Shown: positions 25,955 through 36,001, numbered from the stretch's first letter. The stretch: DNA of 60,792 nt from CAYXLI01 sp964464925 (GCA_964464925.1 CAYXLI010000033.1:1-60792); one strand, 5' to 3'. The notes: generated from the sequence alone by a model not told the origin. Translations and numbers: made by a program.

Positions 25955-26557
25955 GTGAACAAGATCACCCGCCGAACTGCTATCTACGGCATTGCGGCAT
26001 CGGCATCTCTCGTATGTGCAAGGGAGAAGGCCACCGCTGTTGCACTCATCGGCGATGACCTCGGGGTATCTATCGACTTTTGCGATAAGGTGAAAGCACT
26101 CGACGCAGATACACTCCGCGGATACAGACACCTGATTATGCTGCGCGACGTGTTGTGGCCGGACCGCTACACCGCCCCAAACAGCGGTCCGGGTGCGATC
26201 ACAACGTGACCTACATCAGCCCGCACAACGATGACTTTCGCGATATCTTGGGAGCCGTTACCCAGCAGCACCCGCCTCTGCGCCTTCAAAATTAAAGTGG
26301 TCAACAAGGAGCACCCGATCACGCGCGGAGTGAAAGATTCTGTGCTGCAGAGCGTGAACGAGGACGGCCTCGCGTAGAAGGATCTGGGCACGTCATCGGC
26401 CGCAGGTTGGGCATATGATTACGGCAAAGACGCGTCGGTTACCTTCCCGGGCCAGCTGATGACGGCCCTCTGGAATCCGGAGCCCGAAAAACTGCAGAAG
26501 AACGCCGCGCGCTGGCTCCTCCGGCAGGTAGGACAGCCGGGATGTTGCGGGCGCTAG
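25955..26557 (+). pseudogene. Degenerate ThuA-like gene
   Basis: Starts at GTG 25955 with a Tat-like leader (NKITRRTAIYGIAASASLV) and reads ALIGD, but about 19 residues found in the intact paralogue are missing before VSIDF and YRHLIMLRDVLWPDRY. The frame then shifts: NVTYISPHNDDFRDILG and HPPLRLQN read in another frame and hit a stop. VVNKEHPITRGV continues in a third section with an in-frame TAG, and GTSSAAGWAYDYGKDASVTF followed by LWNPEPEKLQKNAARWLL completes the C-terminus. Each piece aligns in order with the ThuA gene at 21332-22171. It has several frameshifts, stops and a deletion, so it cannot make a full protein. It lies divergent from the SMP-30 gene and shares its operator region. 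Confidence 0.85.
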
Positions 26558-29500
26558 AAGATCACTTTCGCGCCCACCTGCATGATGCGAGGTCCGGTGA
26601 CCGTGTCGATGCGCCCGAATGCGGAGGAGTTCAGGGTGGTATTCGGGTTCCCCAGATTGGCGTGGTTGAAAGCATTGAAAAGCTCCCAGCGCATTTCCAG
26701 TCTGGCTCGTTCGGTGATAGTCGTGACTTTGAAAAGCGAAGCGTCGAGATTGTACTGACCGGGGCCGTAGATCGGATTGCGCCCCTCGTTCCCGAACGTT
26801 CCGATTGCAGGCATCGCAAAAGCGGCTGTATTGAAGTACATCGCTCGTTGCTGGTCGAAAGACCGTCCCGCCGATAAGACGGGATTGCCGACCACGTCCG
26901 CACGCTGATTGCCGCCACCCTGGAGCGCCCGGTCCGTGCCCGGAACGATGGTTAAGGGACTGCCGCTGACATAGTGGAAGATTCCGTTCGTACGCCAGCC
27001 CTGGGTCAGCTTACTCGCCCATCCGCTGTGCCATCGTGTCGGGATCTCATAAAGAAATGTGCTCACGAAATTATGCCTGCGGTCGAAATCCGCAGGGCCA
27101 TGCTCTGCCCGCATGTTGTTCGGATCCTGCGCCAGGCTCGCATTCCTGTCGAGAGACTCGTAGTCGAGCGCTTTCGACCAAGTGTAGTTCGTCATAACGT
27201 ACAGCCCCTTCGAGAAGCGCTTCGTGGCGGTAACTTGCAGGCTGTGATACGTGGAATTTCCGGTCGTGGATGCCTCGTCGATGCCTTGGAAGTTTTTATC
27301 GAGCCGCCGCGAATCGATGTTTCCGGCCGTTGATAGCGGTTTGCCATCCGGTCCGTTGCCAGGGATGAACACTGCCGGATTGATTTCGCGGTTCAACCAA
27401 AGATGCGTTCCCTTGGATCCCACGTACGCCGTCGACAGGACAATCTGACCTGGGAATTCGTGCTCTATGGTGAAGTTCCACTGCTGATTGTAGGGCGTGA
27501 CCGACAGAGGATCGAAGAACCGCGAGATTGGCATAGGCAGGGTGAACTTATATGCCTTTCTCTCCGACTCGGTCGCCGGCGGTGTGAACGGATACAGATC
27601 TCCGCCGGGAAAGTTCAACCATGGATTTTCAAAGCTCGCCGGATTGTTAATGGAGACGTTCAGAACGAATGGCTGATTCAACTGAGTCTCATTCAGCAGA
27701 TAACCTCGTTCCGTGTTGTAGAACAGTCCGTAGCCCGAATGGATGCTCGTTTTCGAGTTCGCCCCGAATGGAAGCCAGGCAAAGCCAATACGCGGGGCAA
27801 AGTTATTCCAATCCTTGTTGTACGTGGTGGACGACACTCCTGGGTCGCCGGGGAAGACGAGTCCCTTAGGAGCGTTCGGATACAGAGTGGATTGCTGGCC
27901 GCGGCGATACCCGGCAATCTCGTTGTTGCCGTCGTGGATTCCAAAGTACGGCTCGTACCGCAACCCGAGGTTTACGGTCAGTGTAGGGCGTACCTTCCAG
28001 TCATCCTGGACGAACGCAGCAAAGGTCTTGAATACGTTATCCGTACGCAGCGTTGAGTATTCCGTGAAGTTCGTTGGTAAGCCCATCAGCCACTCAGCGA
28101 ATCCGTTACCGGCCCGTGTGCCGCCGAAATTGAACGAGGCGCCGTCCGCGTTGTAAATCTCGTGCCGGTTGGCATCATTCAATGACATTTCAGCACCGAC
28201 TTTCAGCATGTGCCCGCCACGCGTGATGCTGAGTGTGTCGCGGATCTCGTGCGCTGTTGGCACCACGTCGAAATACGTATTCCCGCCCGTGCCGAAGTAA
28301 CCGGCCAGCGAGCCAAGGCGCGTGCTCATGGGATATTCGGGGGCCTGAGCCGTGGTCTTCACGCCGAAATCCTGATACCGCAGGCCCGGGGCAACCTTTG
28401 GCGGGTTCCCCGGATATTGATCCGGCAAGATCGGTTGCGGTCCTCGCACGAAGGCCAGGCGATTCAGCGTGTAGGTTAAGGCATTCAGCATCGACGGCGA
28501 AAGAATCTTCGTGTAGTTGCCGGTGATGTGGTTATTTGTCCAGTTGTTGTACCCGTTGAACAAAGGCAATCCTGCGTTTGCAGTGGTTAGCGTGTCGTAG
28601 TAAAAGTAGCTGACATACAGCCGGTCATTTGCCGTAAACGAATGATCAAACCGCGAGATGTACTGGTTCCGCGTGTCACTGCCAGGCGCGTTGAATATCA
28701 GCTGATTGCCATTGATGTTTGGGAGCGGAAAAAGAATGTTGCCGATCTTCACTGCGGCTTGTGAGAAACGGCTGGACGGAATAATGTCCCCTGGAAAACG
28801 CGATCCTGTCAGCGGATCGATAGGCTTTGTCTTGCTCTGGGAGAAGTCCCCTGCGTGCTCAGCGGCCGTGGGCATTACCTGTCCGGTGTTAGTCGTAGCA
28901 CTCTTTTCGCGCAGAGATTCCCAGGAAAAGAAGAGGAACGTCTTGTCCTTTATGATTGGGCCACCGAGACTCGCACCGAACTGATTGCGCTTCAAAGTAG
29001 GCTTCGTGACCAAATTCGCGTGTCCGAAGAACGATCGCGCGTCCATTAAATCGTTGCGCAAATACTCATAGAGAGATCCGTGAAACAGGTTTGTCCCGGA
29101 TTTGGTTACGCCGGTCACGAGCGATCCCGCTCCGCGTCCGTATTCCGCGCTAAAGCTGCTGCTGAGAACACTGAACTCCTGCAGCGCGTCGGGATTCGGC
29201 ATCGACGTCGGCGTTCCGTCGTAGACATCATTGTTGTGGCCGCCGTCCAGGAGCACGTTGTTGTCGTTGCCGCGCGCCCCGTTGACCGATACACCGTCCT
29301 CTTGGGAAAGGCTGACCCGGGCGCCTGCCTGATTGATCGCGCCGGGAATCAATGTCTGAAGCTGCAGCGCGTTCCGCCCGTTCAACGGCAGATCCTCAAT
29401 GAGCTGATTTGTGACCACGGTTCTCACGGTGGACGTGACTGTCTCGATGCCGGTCACTGCGGCTGATACTTCGACCCGTTCACTAACCTGCCCCACCTGA

Positions 29501-29823
29501 AGTGAAAAATTCACGGTCAAGGTCTGTTCGGCCGTCAGATTGATCCCCGATTGTGAGACGGTCTTGAATCCGGCAAACGCGACGTCGATCCTGAAATCCC
29601 CGACCGGGAGCCGCGAGAAATTATAGCGGCCGGCCGAGTCGGTAGTCGTCGTCTGTTTGAGTCCCGTTGCCTCATTCGTGAGGCTGACAGAGGCCCCCAT
29701 GACCGCCCCGCCTGAAGTGTCGTTTACAACACCGACGATGGCTGCATTTCCTTGCGCATGCAGGGCTTGAGTTCCCACCAGGATGCAAGCTGCGAGAACA
29801 AACTCAGTAACCTTCCGAAGCAT
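26554..29823 (-). CDS. TonB-dependent receptor, Oar-type, in putative IclR regulon
   Basis: About 1089 residues from ATG 29821-29823, preferred over an earlier in-frame start at 29877 because AGGGGG lies just before it and it opens directly into a signal peptide (TEFVLAACILVGTQALHA, then mature Gln). Domains: carboxypeptidase-regulatory (GVVNDTSGGAVMGASVSLTN), plug (LPLNGRNALQLQTLIPGAI; VLLDGGHNNDVYDGTPTSMP; FSAEYGRGAGSLVTGVTKSG), and a barrel ending VGAKVIF. The promoter at 29908-29936 carries the ATTC-N9-GAAT-type operator also found before ThuA and the SMP-30 lactonase. The receptor is therefore probably the uptake gate for whatever these enzymes degrade. Its stop overlaps the end of the convergent ThuA pseudogene. 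Confidence 0.9.
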   Translation of the reverse strand: MLRKVTEFVLAACILVGTQALHAQGNAAIVGVVNDTSGGAVMGASVSLTNEATGLKQTTTTDSAGRYNFSRLPVGDFRIDVAFAGFKTVSQSGINLTAEQTLTVNFSLQVGQVSERVEVSAAVTGIETVTSTVRTVVTNQLIEDLPLNGRNALQLQTLIPGAINQAGARVSLSQEDGVSVNGARGNDNNVLLDGGHNNDVYDGTPTSMPNPDALQEFSVLSSSFSAEYGRGAGSLVTGVTKSGTNLFHGSLYEYLRNDLMDARSFFGHANLVTKPTLKRNQFGASLGGPIIKDKTFLFFSWESLREKSATTNTGQVMPTAAEHAGDFSQSKTKPIDPLTGSRFPGDIIPSSRFSQAAVKIGNILFPLPNINGNQLIFNAPGSDTRNQYISRFDHSFTANDRLYVSYFYYDTLTTANAGLPLFNGYNNWTNNHITGNYTKILSPSMLNALTYTLNRLAFVRGPQPILPDQYPGNPPKVAPGLRYQDFGVKTTAQAPEYPMSTRLGSLAGYFGTGGNTYFDVVPTAHEIRDTLSITRGGHMLKVGAEMSLNDANRHEIYNADGASFNFGGTRAGNGFAEWLMGLPTNFTEYSTLRTDNVFKTFAAFVQDDWKVRPTLTVNLGLRYEPYFGIHDGNNEIAGYRRGQQSTLYPNAPKGLVFPGDPGVSSTTYNKDWNNFAPRIGFAWLPFGANSKTSIHSGYGLFYNTERGYLLNETQLNQPFVLNVSINNPASFENPWLNFPGGDLYPFTPPATESERKAYKFTLPMPISRFFDPLSVTPYNQQWNFTIEHEFPGQIVLSTAYVGSKGTHLWLNREINPAVFIPGNGPDGKPLSTAGNIDSRRLDKNFQGIDEASTTGNSTYHSLQVTATKRFSKGLYVMTNYTWSKALDYESLDRNASLAQDPNNMRAEHGPADFDRRHNFVSTFLYEIPTRWHSGWASKLTQGWRTNGIFHYVSGSPLTIVPGTDRALQGGGNQRADVVGNPVLSAGRSFDQQRAMYFNTAAFAMPAIGTFGNEGRNPIYGPGQYNLDASLFKVTTITERARLEMRWELFNAFNHANLGNPNTTLNSSAFGRIDTVTGPRIMQVGAKVIF

Positions 29824-29907
29824 GGTCTTCCCCCTCTGACGCCCCGTTGGATGGCCATTCGCAAATTGAAACAGCACATCCGACTTGCCAGGACTCGGCT
29901 TCTGTGG

Positions 29908-29960
29908 AGTCTAAGGAGCACTGGCAATGCAGTCAAGGAGTGCGTTCTAAATACTTGAAT
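29908..29960 (-). promoter_or_regulatory. Promoter of receptor 3 with IclR-type operator
   Basis: On the minus strand, TTGACT (29931-29936) and TAGACT (29908-29913) are 17 bases apart. Seven bases upstream lies GTTCTAAATACTTGAAT (29944-29960, read on plus), which differs from the SMP-30 site at one outer base. The predicted leader is about 78 bases. Confidence 0.72.
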
Positions 29961-30133
29961 GCTCCTGAGAGCGCCTCGGGAGGCGAAGGTGAGCTATTGT
30001 GGTCGGCCGATTGGTCGCGACGGCTGCGGTGTGCAAACGCGCCTTACGCTATGCCGCTGGAAATCCGGTCCTCACGGTGGCCTGGGCGGGCGCTTAGGCG
30101 ATCATTCGCGCCAGTCGAAGAAGCGGTCGGTAG

Positions 30134-31588
30134 TTACTTGATCACAGGCAGGGACTTCGCATCCCACCCGCCGCCGAGCGCCTTCACGAGATATACACTT
30201 GCTTCCATACGCCGCCGCTGCAGACCGATGCCTGCGCGCTCGTTCTGCAGCCGGATATTCTGCGCCGTCACTACTTCGAGATACGTCACGAGTCCGCCCT
30301 TGTAGCGCTCCATCGATAGTTCCTCAGACCGGCGAGCGGAGGTAATCGCGCGTTCCTGCCGTTCCGATTCCTCCTCGAGAACGCGCAGGCTCGCGAGATT
30401 GTCCTCCACCTGCCGGAACGCATTGAGCACCTGTTCCCGGTAGTCGGCCACGGTGGCATCATAGCTTGCCCGGGCCTGTTCCACCACGGCATGACGGCGG
30501 CCGGCGTCGAACAGCGGCTCTACTGCGGAAGGTCCGATCGCCCACAGGCGGCTTGGCCACGCGAGCCAGCTCGCGATGCTGCCGCCCTCAAATCCGCCCG
30601 TCAGGCTCAACATGAGTTTCGGGTAGAAAGAAGCCTTCGCATAGCCGACTTCGCTGTTGGCGCTCGCCACGCGCCGCTCGGCCGCGGCGATGTCCGGCCG
30701 CCGTTCGAGCAGCGTCGAGGGCAAACCCGCCGGTATTACGGGCGGATCCAGACGACCCGGTTTGCCCGGCAGGCGGAACCCCTCGGGTGTTTGGCCAGTC
30801 AGTACCGCGAGTGCGTGTTCCAGTTGCGCTCGCTTTTCGGTCACGTCGATTGCCTGGGCACGAGTGGCCTCGAGTTGCGTCTTCGATTCTTCGACCTCGG
30901 CGCGATTGGCCAGGCCGCCATCAAAGCGGCTTTGCGTCAAATCCAGTGCTCTCGCATACGCGTCTGCCGCGTTGTTCAGAATGCGGCCCTCCTCATCGAG
31001 GCTCCGTAGATTGAAGTAGTCGGCCGCGACTTCCGCGTGAATGCTCAGCCGCACGGTCTCGAGATCTGCGGCCGATGCCTGGGCGCGCTGGGCGGCAGCG
31101 GCGACCACGTTACCGACTCGTCCCCACACATCGAGTTCGTACGATACGTCGACTGGCAACATGAAATCCGAGTAGTCATTCAGCCGCGGGGCCGGAGCGA
31201 GCACCTTGTTATTCGAGAATCGCTGCGCGGTGATCTGCGGGGCCGCAGTAACCAGCGGGAACCGTGCGGATTTCTGCTGTTTCACGAAGGCCCGAGCCTC
31301 CGCATACCGCGCCTGTATACTCCGCAGGCTCTCGTTCGACACATTCACCTGGCGTTCGAGTGCGTCGAGATCCGGGTCATGGAAGATGGTCCACCACTCG
31401 CCACGCGCGAAAGCATCCGCAGGGTCCGCCTTCTTCCACTGGCCCGATTCCTTGAACGCGAGCGGAGGCTGCTCGCGGAACGCCGGCGGTGTGGGCGCGG
31501 ACGGGGGAGTGTACGCCGTGCGCTTCGCGCAACTGCTCGACATGAGTGCGGCCGCCGCGGCCAGCACCCCAACAACAAACCTCTTCAT
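30134..31588 (-). CDS. RND efflux outer-membrane channel lipoprotein (OprM/NodT type)
   Basis: A 484-residue protein with a lipoprotein leader (GVLAAAAALMSSSC; Cys near residue 20). It has the paired TolC-like outer-membrane efflux repeats: FHDPDLDALERQVNVSNESL, then SRFDGGLANRAEVEESKTQL and RYKGGLVTYLEVVTAQNI, the two equivalent G-G-L helix turns of each half. The conserved family phrase LLERRPDIAAAERRVASAN is present. It forms the exit duct of a tripartite pump with the two upstream genes. Its ATG overlaps the adaptor stop by one base (TAATG), so the two are translationally coupled. It is the last gene of the 35989-to-30134 operon. Confidence 0.93.
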   Translation of the reverse strand: MKRFVVGVLAAAAALMSSSCAKRTAYTPPSAPTPPAFREQPPLAFKESGQWKKADPADAFARGEWWTIFHDPDLDALERQVNVSNESLRSIQARYAEARAFVKQQKSARFPLVTAAPQITAQRFSNNKVLAPAPRLNDYSDFMLPVDVSYELDVWGRVGNVVAAAAQRAQASAADLETVRLSIHAEVAADYFNLRSLDEEGRILNNAADAYARALDLTQSRFDGGLANRAEVEESKTQLEATRAQAIDVTEKRAQLEHALAVLTGQTPEGFRLPGKPGRLDPPVIPAGLPSTLLERRPDIAAAERRVASANSEVGYAKASFYPKLMLSLTGGFEGGSIASWLAWPSRLWAIGPSAVEPLFDAGRRHAVVEQARASYDATVADYREQVLNAFRQVEDNLASLRVLEEESERQERAITSARRSEELSMERYKGGLVTYLEVVTAQNIRLQNERAGIGLQRRRMEASVYLVKALGGGWDAKSLPVIK

Positions 31589-32757
31589 TACCGGGCACCT
31601 TCCTTAACTTCCACCTGTTGTCCATCCACGATCGAATCCGGCGGATTGACTACCAGCCGCTCCCCCTGCTGGATCCCCGACGTGACTTCCACGGAGTCGC
31701 CGTAGTCGTGGCCCACCGTGACCGGCAGAAGTTCGACCTTACTGTTGCGTACCGCTGCCACTCGCAGACCCTCTTTACGGAACATCAGTGTGTTGACCGG
31801 GACCGTGAGCGCGTGGACCGGGGACGGAAGCTTCAGGTGAACTTCGACGAACGCCCCGGGAAGTAGGATACCCGACGGGTTATCCACGTCCACTTCCACC
31901 AGCAGCGTCCGCGACGCGATATCGATGGCGTTCGAACTGCGGACTACCTTCGCACGGAAATGGCGGCCGGGCAGTTCGGGAAGAGTCAGGTCTGCTTGAG
32001 TGCCCGTTGCCGCTGAACGGGAACTCACCTGCGGCACACGCACGAATACGCGAACTTTCTGAATCGCCGCGATATGATACAACTCCTTGGTCGTCCCGCT
32101 GCTCCCTGCGTTGATCAGCGATCCGATATCGATGTTGCGCGCGGTGACGACTCCGTCGAATGGCGCGTAAACCTTCTGGAATGCCTGCAGATTCTCAAGC
32201 CGTTTCACGTTGGCCGCAGCCGCATCCACTGCAGCCTTTTTGGCTTGGCGGTCACCGACCTTCTCGTCGGTCTCCTGTCGCGATACGGCCTCCCGGCCGA
32301 GTAATGATTGGTAACGAGTCGCAGTCGACTGCGCCAGGTTGTAGGTGGCCTGCGCAGTCTCGAACTGCGCCCGGGCCTGTTGCAACTGTTGATCGATTTC
32401 AGGCGTCTCGATCTCGGCGAGCAACTGCCCGGCCTTGACCTTCATCCCCATATCGGCGTACCACTTCTTGAGATAGCCGTCGGTCCGCGCGTACACCGGA
32501 GTGTCCGTGAACGCCTCCACATTGCCTGGCAGGAGCAATTCGTCCGCGGGCGCACCCAGTCCCGGGTTGATGACTCTCACAGTCGGGATCGCAGCCTGTC
32601 TCGTCTCGTGTGCGAGAACGGTTTCGGCCTGCACGCGCCCGCGGATGCCATCGAAGATGCGAACCGCCATCACTGTGGCGAGTGCGACGGCTATGACCAG
32701 CAACAACGTCCGGGAACGTCCGCTCTCTTTCGGAGCGATGATTTCTTCTGTTTCCAT
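31588..32757 (-). CDS. RND efflux periplasmic adaptor (HlyD/AcrA family)
   Basis: About 389 residues from ATG 32757, chosen because AAAGG lies at good distance; a GTG six codons earlier (32775) is possible. An N-terminal membrane anchor (TLLLVIAVALATVMAVRIF) is followed by the lipoyl half-motif VYARTDGYLKKWYADMGMKV, an alpha-hairpin rich in Gln and Ala (QQLQQARAQFETAQATYNLA), the second lipoyl half (VYAPFDGVVTARNIDIGSLI), and the beta-barrel and membrane-proximal parts (LLVEVDVDNPSGILLPGAFV). It bridges the inner-membrane pump and the outer-membrane channel. The pump gene ends 79 bases upstream, and the channel gene starts inside its stop. Confidence 0.93.
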   Translation of the reverse strand: METEEIIAPKESGRSRTLLLVIAVALATVMAVRIFDGIRGRVQAETVLAHETRQAAIPTVRVINPGLGAPADELLLPGNVEAFTDTPVYARTDGYLKKWYADMGMKVKAGQLLAEIETPEIDQQLQQARAQFETAQATYNLAQSTATRYQSLLGREAVSRQETDEKVGDRQAKKAAVDAAAANVKRLENLQAFQKVYAPFDGVVTARNIDIGSLINAGSSGTTKELYHIAAIQKVRVFVRVPQVSSRSAATGTQADLTLPELPGRHFRAKVVRSSNAIDIASRTLLVEVDVDNPSGILLPGAFVEVHLKLPSPVHALTVPVNTLMFRKEGLRVAAVRNSKVELLPVTVGHDYGDSVEVTSGIQQGERLVVNPPDSIVDGQQVEVKEGAR

Positions 32758-32836
32758 TGCGATTAACCTTTTCACTTACTAGGGGCCTGCCTCCGGTAGT
32801 AGCCTGCGTTGCCGCTCCGTTCTCAGCGAGCCAACG

Positions 32837-35800
32837 CTAATGCTGCTCCTCCACCTCGCGTCGCGCGCGCCGGTGAAATACACTGAACACACCCGGCACC
32901 AGGAACAACGTTGCGAATGTCGCGCACACGAGACCGCCGATAACTGCCCGGCCCAGAGGCGCATTCTGCTCGCCGCCTTCGCCGAGGCCCAATGCCATGG
33001 GCACCATGCCGATAATCATCGCCAGCGCTGTCATCAGAACGGGCCGGAAGCGAGTAGCGCCGGCTTCAATGGCAGCCTTGGAGGAGTCCCGCGTTTCGGC
33101 CAGCCGCTCCTTCGCGAACGAGACCACGAGGATACTGTTGGCCGTTGCCACGCCCATGCACATGATCGCGCCCATCAAGGCGGGGACGCTTAACGTGGTG
33201 TTGGTAATGAACAGGAACAATACGATCCCGGCCAGCGCAACCGGCAGGGCCGTCACGATGATAAACGGATCGAGCCATGACTGGAAATTCACCACGATCA
33301 GCAGGTACACCAGCACGATCGAGAACACCAGCCCACCAAGCAAACCGATATAAGACGCCTGCATCGTGGCAAGCTGTCCACGTACATTGATCTGCGAGCC
33401 TCGCGGCAAGTCCTTGCGATGCGCGTTCACCACGCGCTCGAGATCGCGGCCGACAGCGCCGAGATCTCGGTCACGCACAGAGCCGTAGATATCCACGACC
33501 CGCTGGACGTTATAATGCGAAACGACGCCCATGTCCTCGGTGCGGTGAATCGCGGCCACGTCGGCTAGGATCTCCTGACGTGGTGCGCCCTGACCGTTGA
33601 TCGGAATGCCCTGCAGGTCGCGCATGGTTTGGATACGGTACTGGGGCGTCTGGGTCACAAGGCTGTAGCTCACGCCGTTTTTCGGATTCAGCCAGAACGA
33701 CGGCGTCGTCTGCTGGCTGCCGCTGAGCGAGACCAGCAGGCTGTTTGCGATGTCGCGCTGTGTGAATCCGCTCTCCGCCGCTTTCGTGCGATCCACCTCA
33801 ATGTGAAACTTCGGGTGGTCGAACGCCTGCTGAATTCGGAGGTCGGCCGCCCCCGGGATCTGCCGCAGATCCCGCAGAAGGTTGTCCGCGAATTCGCGAT
33901 TGCCCTGTATGTTCGGGCCGACTACCTGAACGTCGATCGGGGCCGGAAGGCCGAAGTTCAGGATTTGGCTCACCATGTCGGCCGGCAGGAACGAGAACTG
34001 AGTGCCGGGGAACTCGCGCGGCAGCGTCTTGCTCAATGCGCGCACGTACTCAGCCGTCGGGCGGTGCTCTTCGTTGAGCGTCACCAGAATGTCAGCGTCT
34101 TCGGGTCCAATCGGCGACGAGTTGCTGTACGTCAGGTTGATCGTGCTGTATGGCAGGCCTATGTTATCCAGGATGCCCGCCAGCTCGGTCTTCGGAATTC
34201 CTGCGCGGATCGAGTTCTCCACTTCGTCGGCTACCCGCGCCGTCTCTTCGATACGAGTCCCCGTGCGCACCCGCATGTGGAGACGGAACTGGCCCGTGTC
34301 GACTTGCGGAAAGAAGTCCTGCCCAAGCCACGGCACGAGCAGAAAAGCTGCCAGGCATGCCGCCACGAAAACCGGAAGGACAATGCGCGCGTTGCGAACG
34401 GTCGAAGTCAACAGTCCGGCGTATCCGTCGCGCAACCGCGAGAAGCCGCGCTCGAACCAGCGCTGGAACGCCGCGAACGGATTCCATCGCGATGCTTCCG
34501 GCACGTCGTGGTGCGCTTTCAGCAGATACTTGGCCAATGTCGGAACAAGCGTTCGAGAAAGGATGTAAGACGCAAGCATGGCGAAAACAACCGCCTCGGC
34601 GAGCGGCACGAACAGGTACTTCGGCACACCGCTGAGAAAGAACATGGGCAGGAACACGATACAGATACAGAGCGTCGATACCAGCGCGGGGACAGAGATC
34701 TGCGCAGCGCCTTCGAAAATTGCGATTGAGAGCGGGCGGCCCTCTTCCAGATACCGCTCGATGTTCTCGATCGTAACCGTGGCGTCGTCGACCAGAATGC
34801 CGACTGCGAGCGCCAGCCCGCCGAGCGTCATGATGTTGATGGTCTCGTGCAGGGCGGAGAGAACAAGGATCGAGGACAGAATCGAGAGCGGAATGGAGAC
34901 GGCGATGATCAGCGTGCTGCGCCAGCTTCCCAGGAACAGCAGAATCATCGCGCCGGTCAGGCAGGCTGCGATAATTGCCTCGCGTATTACTGCACTGATC
35001 GCCGCGCGCACGAAGATCGACTGATCGGACAGCGGCTCGATCTTCAGATCATTCGGCAGCGCGGATTTGATCGTTGGCAGCAGCTTCCTTACGCCCGTGA
35101 CGATGTCGAGAGTCGAAGCGCTTCCCGCCTTATACACAGTCAGTAGAGATCCACGGCGTCCGTCCTGGCGGACGATATTTGTCTGAGGGGCGAAGCCGTG
35201 CCGCACGCTCCCTACGTCGTGAAGGTAAATCGTCGTCCCGTTAACGGCCCGAATCGGTAGATCCGCGAGTTCGCCCATCGTTTTCGGACTGCCGTTCATG
35301 TCCACGTTGTATTCGAACTGCCCGATCTTCGATGTACCGGCGGGAAGGATCAGGTTCTGAAGCGATACTGCACTCACCACGTCCTGCGGCGCCAGCCCCT
35401 TGGCCTGCAGTAGAGCCGGGTTGAGATCGATCATGATCTGGGGCGTCTTCCCCCCGTAAGGCCACGGCACCGCCGCGCCCGGAACCGTGGCAAGCTGCGA
35501 CCGCATGAAGTTCATGCCCAGGTCGGTCAATTCTTGCTCGGGCAGCGTGTTACTCGAAAGCGAGAGCTGCAGTATCGGCACCGTCGAGGCGTTGTAGTTC
35601 ATCACCAACGGCGGGTTCATACCGGCCGGCATCTGCTTGAGCACGGTCTGCGAGATGGCTGTCACCTGTGCGATCGCCGTCGTGACATTCACGGTGGGCT
35701 GGAAAAAGATCTTAACGACCGACATCCCGTTCAACGTTTGCGACTCAATGTGCTCGATATCGTTTACGGTCGTACTGAGCGTGCGCTCGTAGCTCGAAAC

Positions 35801-35989
35801 GATACGGCCCTCGAACTCCTCGGGAGCCATGCCCGTATAGGTCCAATCGGCCGCGACTACAGGGATGTCAATGTTCGGAAAGATGTCGGTCGGCATGCGG
35901 GAGATGACGACCGGACTGACGATCAGAATAAGGATCGCCAGGACGATAAACGTGTAGGGGCGATCGAGAGCAATTCGGACGATCCACAT
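32837..35989 (-). CDS. RND efflux inner-membrane transporter (AcrB/MdtB-like)
   Basis: A 1050-residue proton-driven transporter with the RND layout: first helix (PYTFIVLAILILIVSPVVIS), a large periplasmic porter loop, then the helix block with ALAVGILVDDATVTIENIER, whose Asp pair is the proton relay. A second periplasmic loop and a final helix set (ALMGAIMCMGVATANSILVV; TALAMIIGMVPMALGLGEGG) follow. It belongs to the hydrophobe/amphiphile efflux group; the substrate is unknown. It is the first gene of the pump operon and is divergent from a TetR regulator, with only 66 bases and an inverted-repeat operator between them. This suggests repression until a drug or metabolite binds TetR. No clear ribosome site precedes its ATG. 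Confidence 0.95.
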   Translation of the reverse strand: MWIVRIALDRPYTFIVLAILILIVSPVVISRMPTDIFPNIDIPVVAADWTYTGMAPEEFEGRIVSSYERTLSTTVNDIEHIESQTLNGMSVVKIFFQPTVNVTTAIAQVTAISQTVLKQMPAGMNPPLVMNYNASTVPILQLSLSSNTLPEQELTDLGMNFMRSQLATVPGAAVPWPYGGKTPQIMIDLNPALLQAKGLAPQDVVSAVSLQNLILPAGTSKIGQFEYNVDMNGSPKTMGELADLPIRAVNGTTIYLHDVGSVRHGFAPQTNIVRQDGRRGSLLTVYKAGSASTLDIVTGVRKLLPTIKSALPNDLKIEPLSDQSIFVRAAISAVIREAIIAACLTGAMILLFLGSWRSTLIIAVSIPLSILSSILVLSALHETINIMTLGGLALAVGILVDDATVTIENIERYLEEGRPLSIAIFEGAAQISVPALVSTLCICIVFLPMFFLSGVPKYLFVPLAEAVVFAMLASYILSRTLVPTLAKYLLKAHHDVPEASRWNPFAAFQRWFERGFSRLRDGYAGLLTSTVRNARIVLPVFVAACLAAFLLVPWLGQDFFPQVDTGQFRLHMRVRTGTRIEETARVADEVENSIRAGIPKTELAGILDNIGLPYSTINLTYSNSSPIGPEDADILVTLNEEHRPTAEYVRALSKTLPREFPGTQFSFLPADMVSQILNFGLPAPIDVQVVGPNIQGNREFADNLLRDLRQIPGAADLRIQQAFDHPKFHIEVDRTKAAESGFTQRDIANSLLVSLSGSQQTTPSFWLNPKNGVSYSLVTQTPQYRIQTMRDLQGIPINGQGAPRQEILADVAAIHRTEDMGVVSHYNVQRVVDIYGSVRDRDLGAVGRDLERVVNAHRKDLPRGSQINVRGQLATMQASYIGLLGGLVFSIVLVYLLIVVNFQSWLDPFIIVTALPVALAGIVLFLFITNTTLSVPALMGAIMCMGVATANSILVVSFAKERLAETRDSSKAAIEAGATRFRPVLMTALAMIIGMVPMALGLGEGGEQNAPLGRAVIGGLVCATFATLFLVPGVFSVFHRRARREVEEQH

Positions 35990-36001
35990 TTTATTTTCAG
36001 A

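Noticed and set aside
33629..34729. A 366-codon plus-strand open frame opposite the RND transporter gene
   Set aside because: It is antisense to a very well conserved transporter and has no recognisable protein features.
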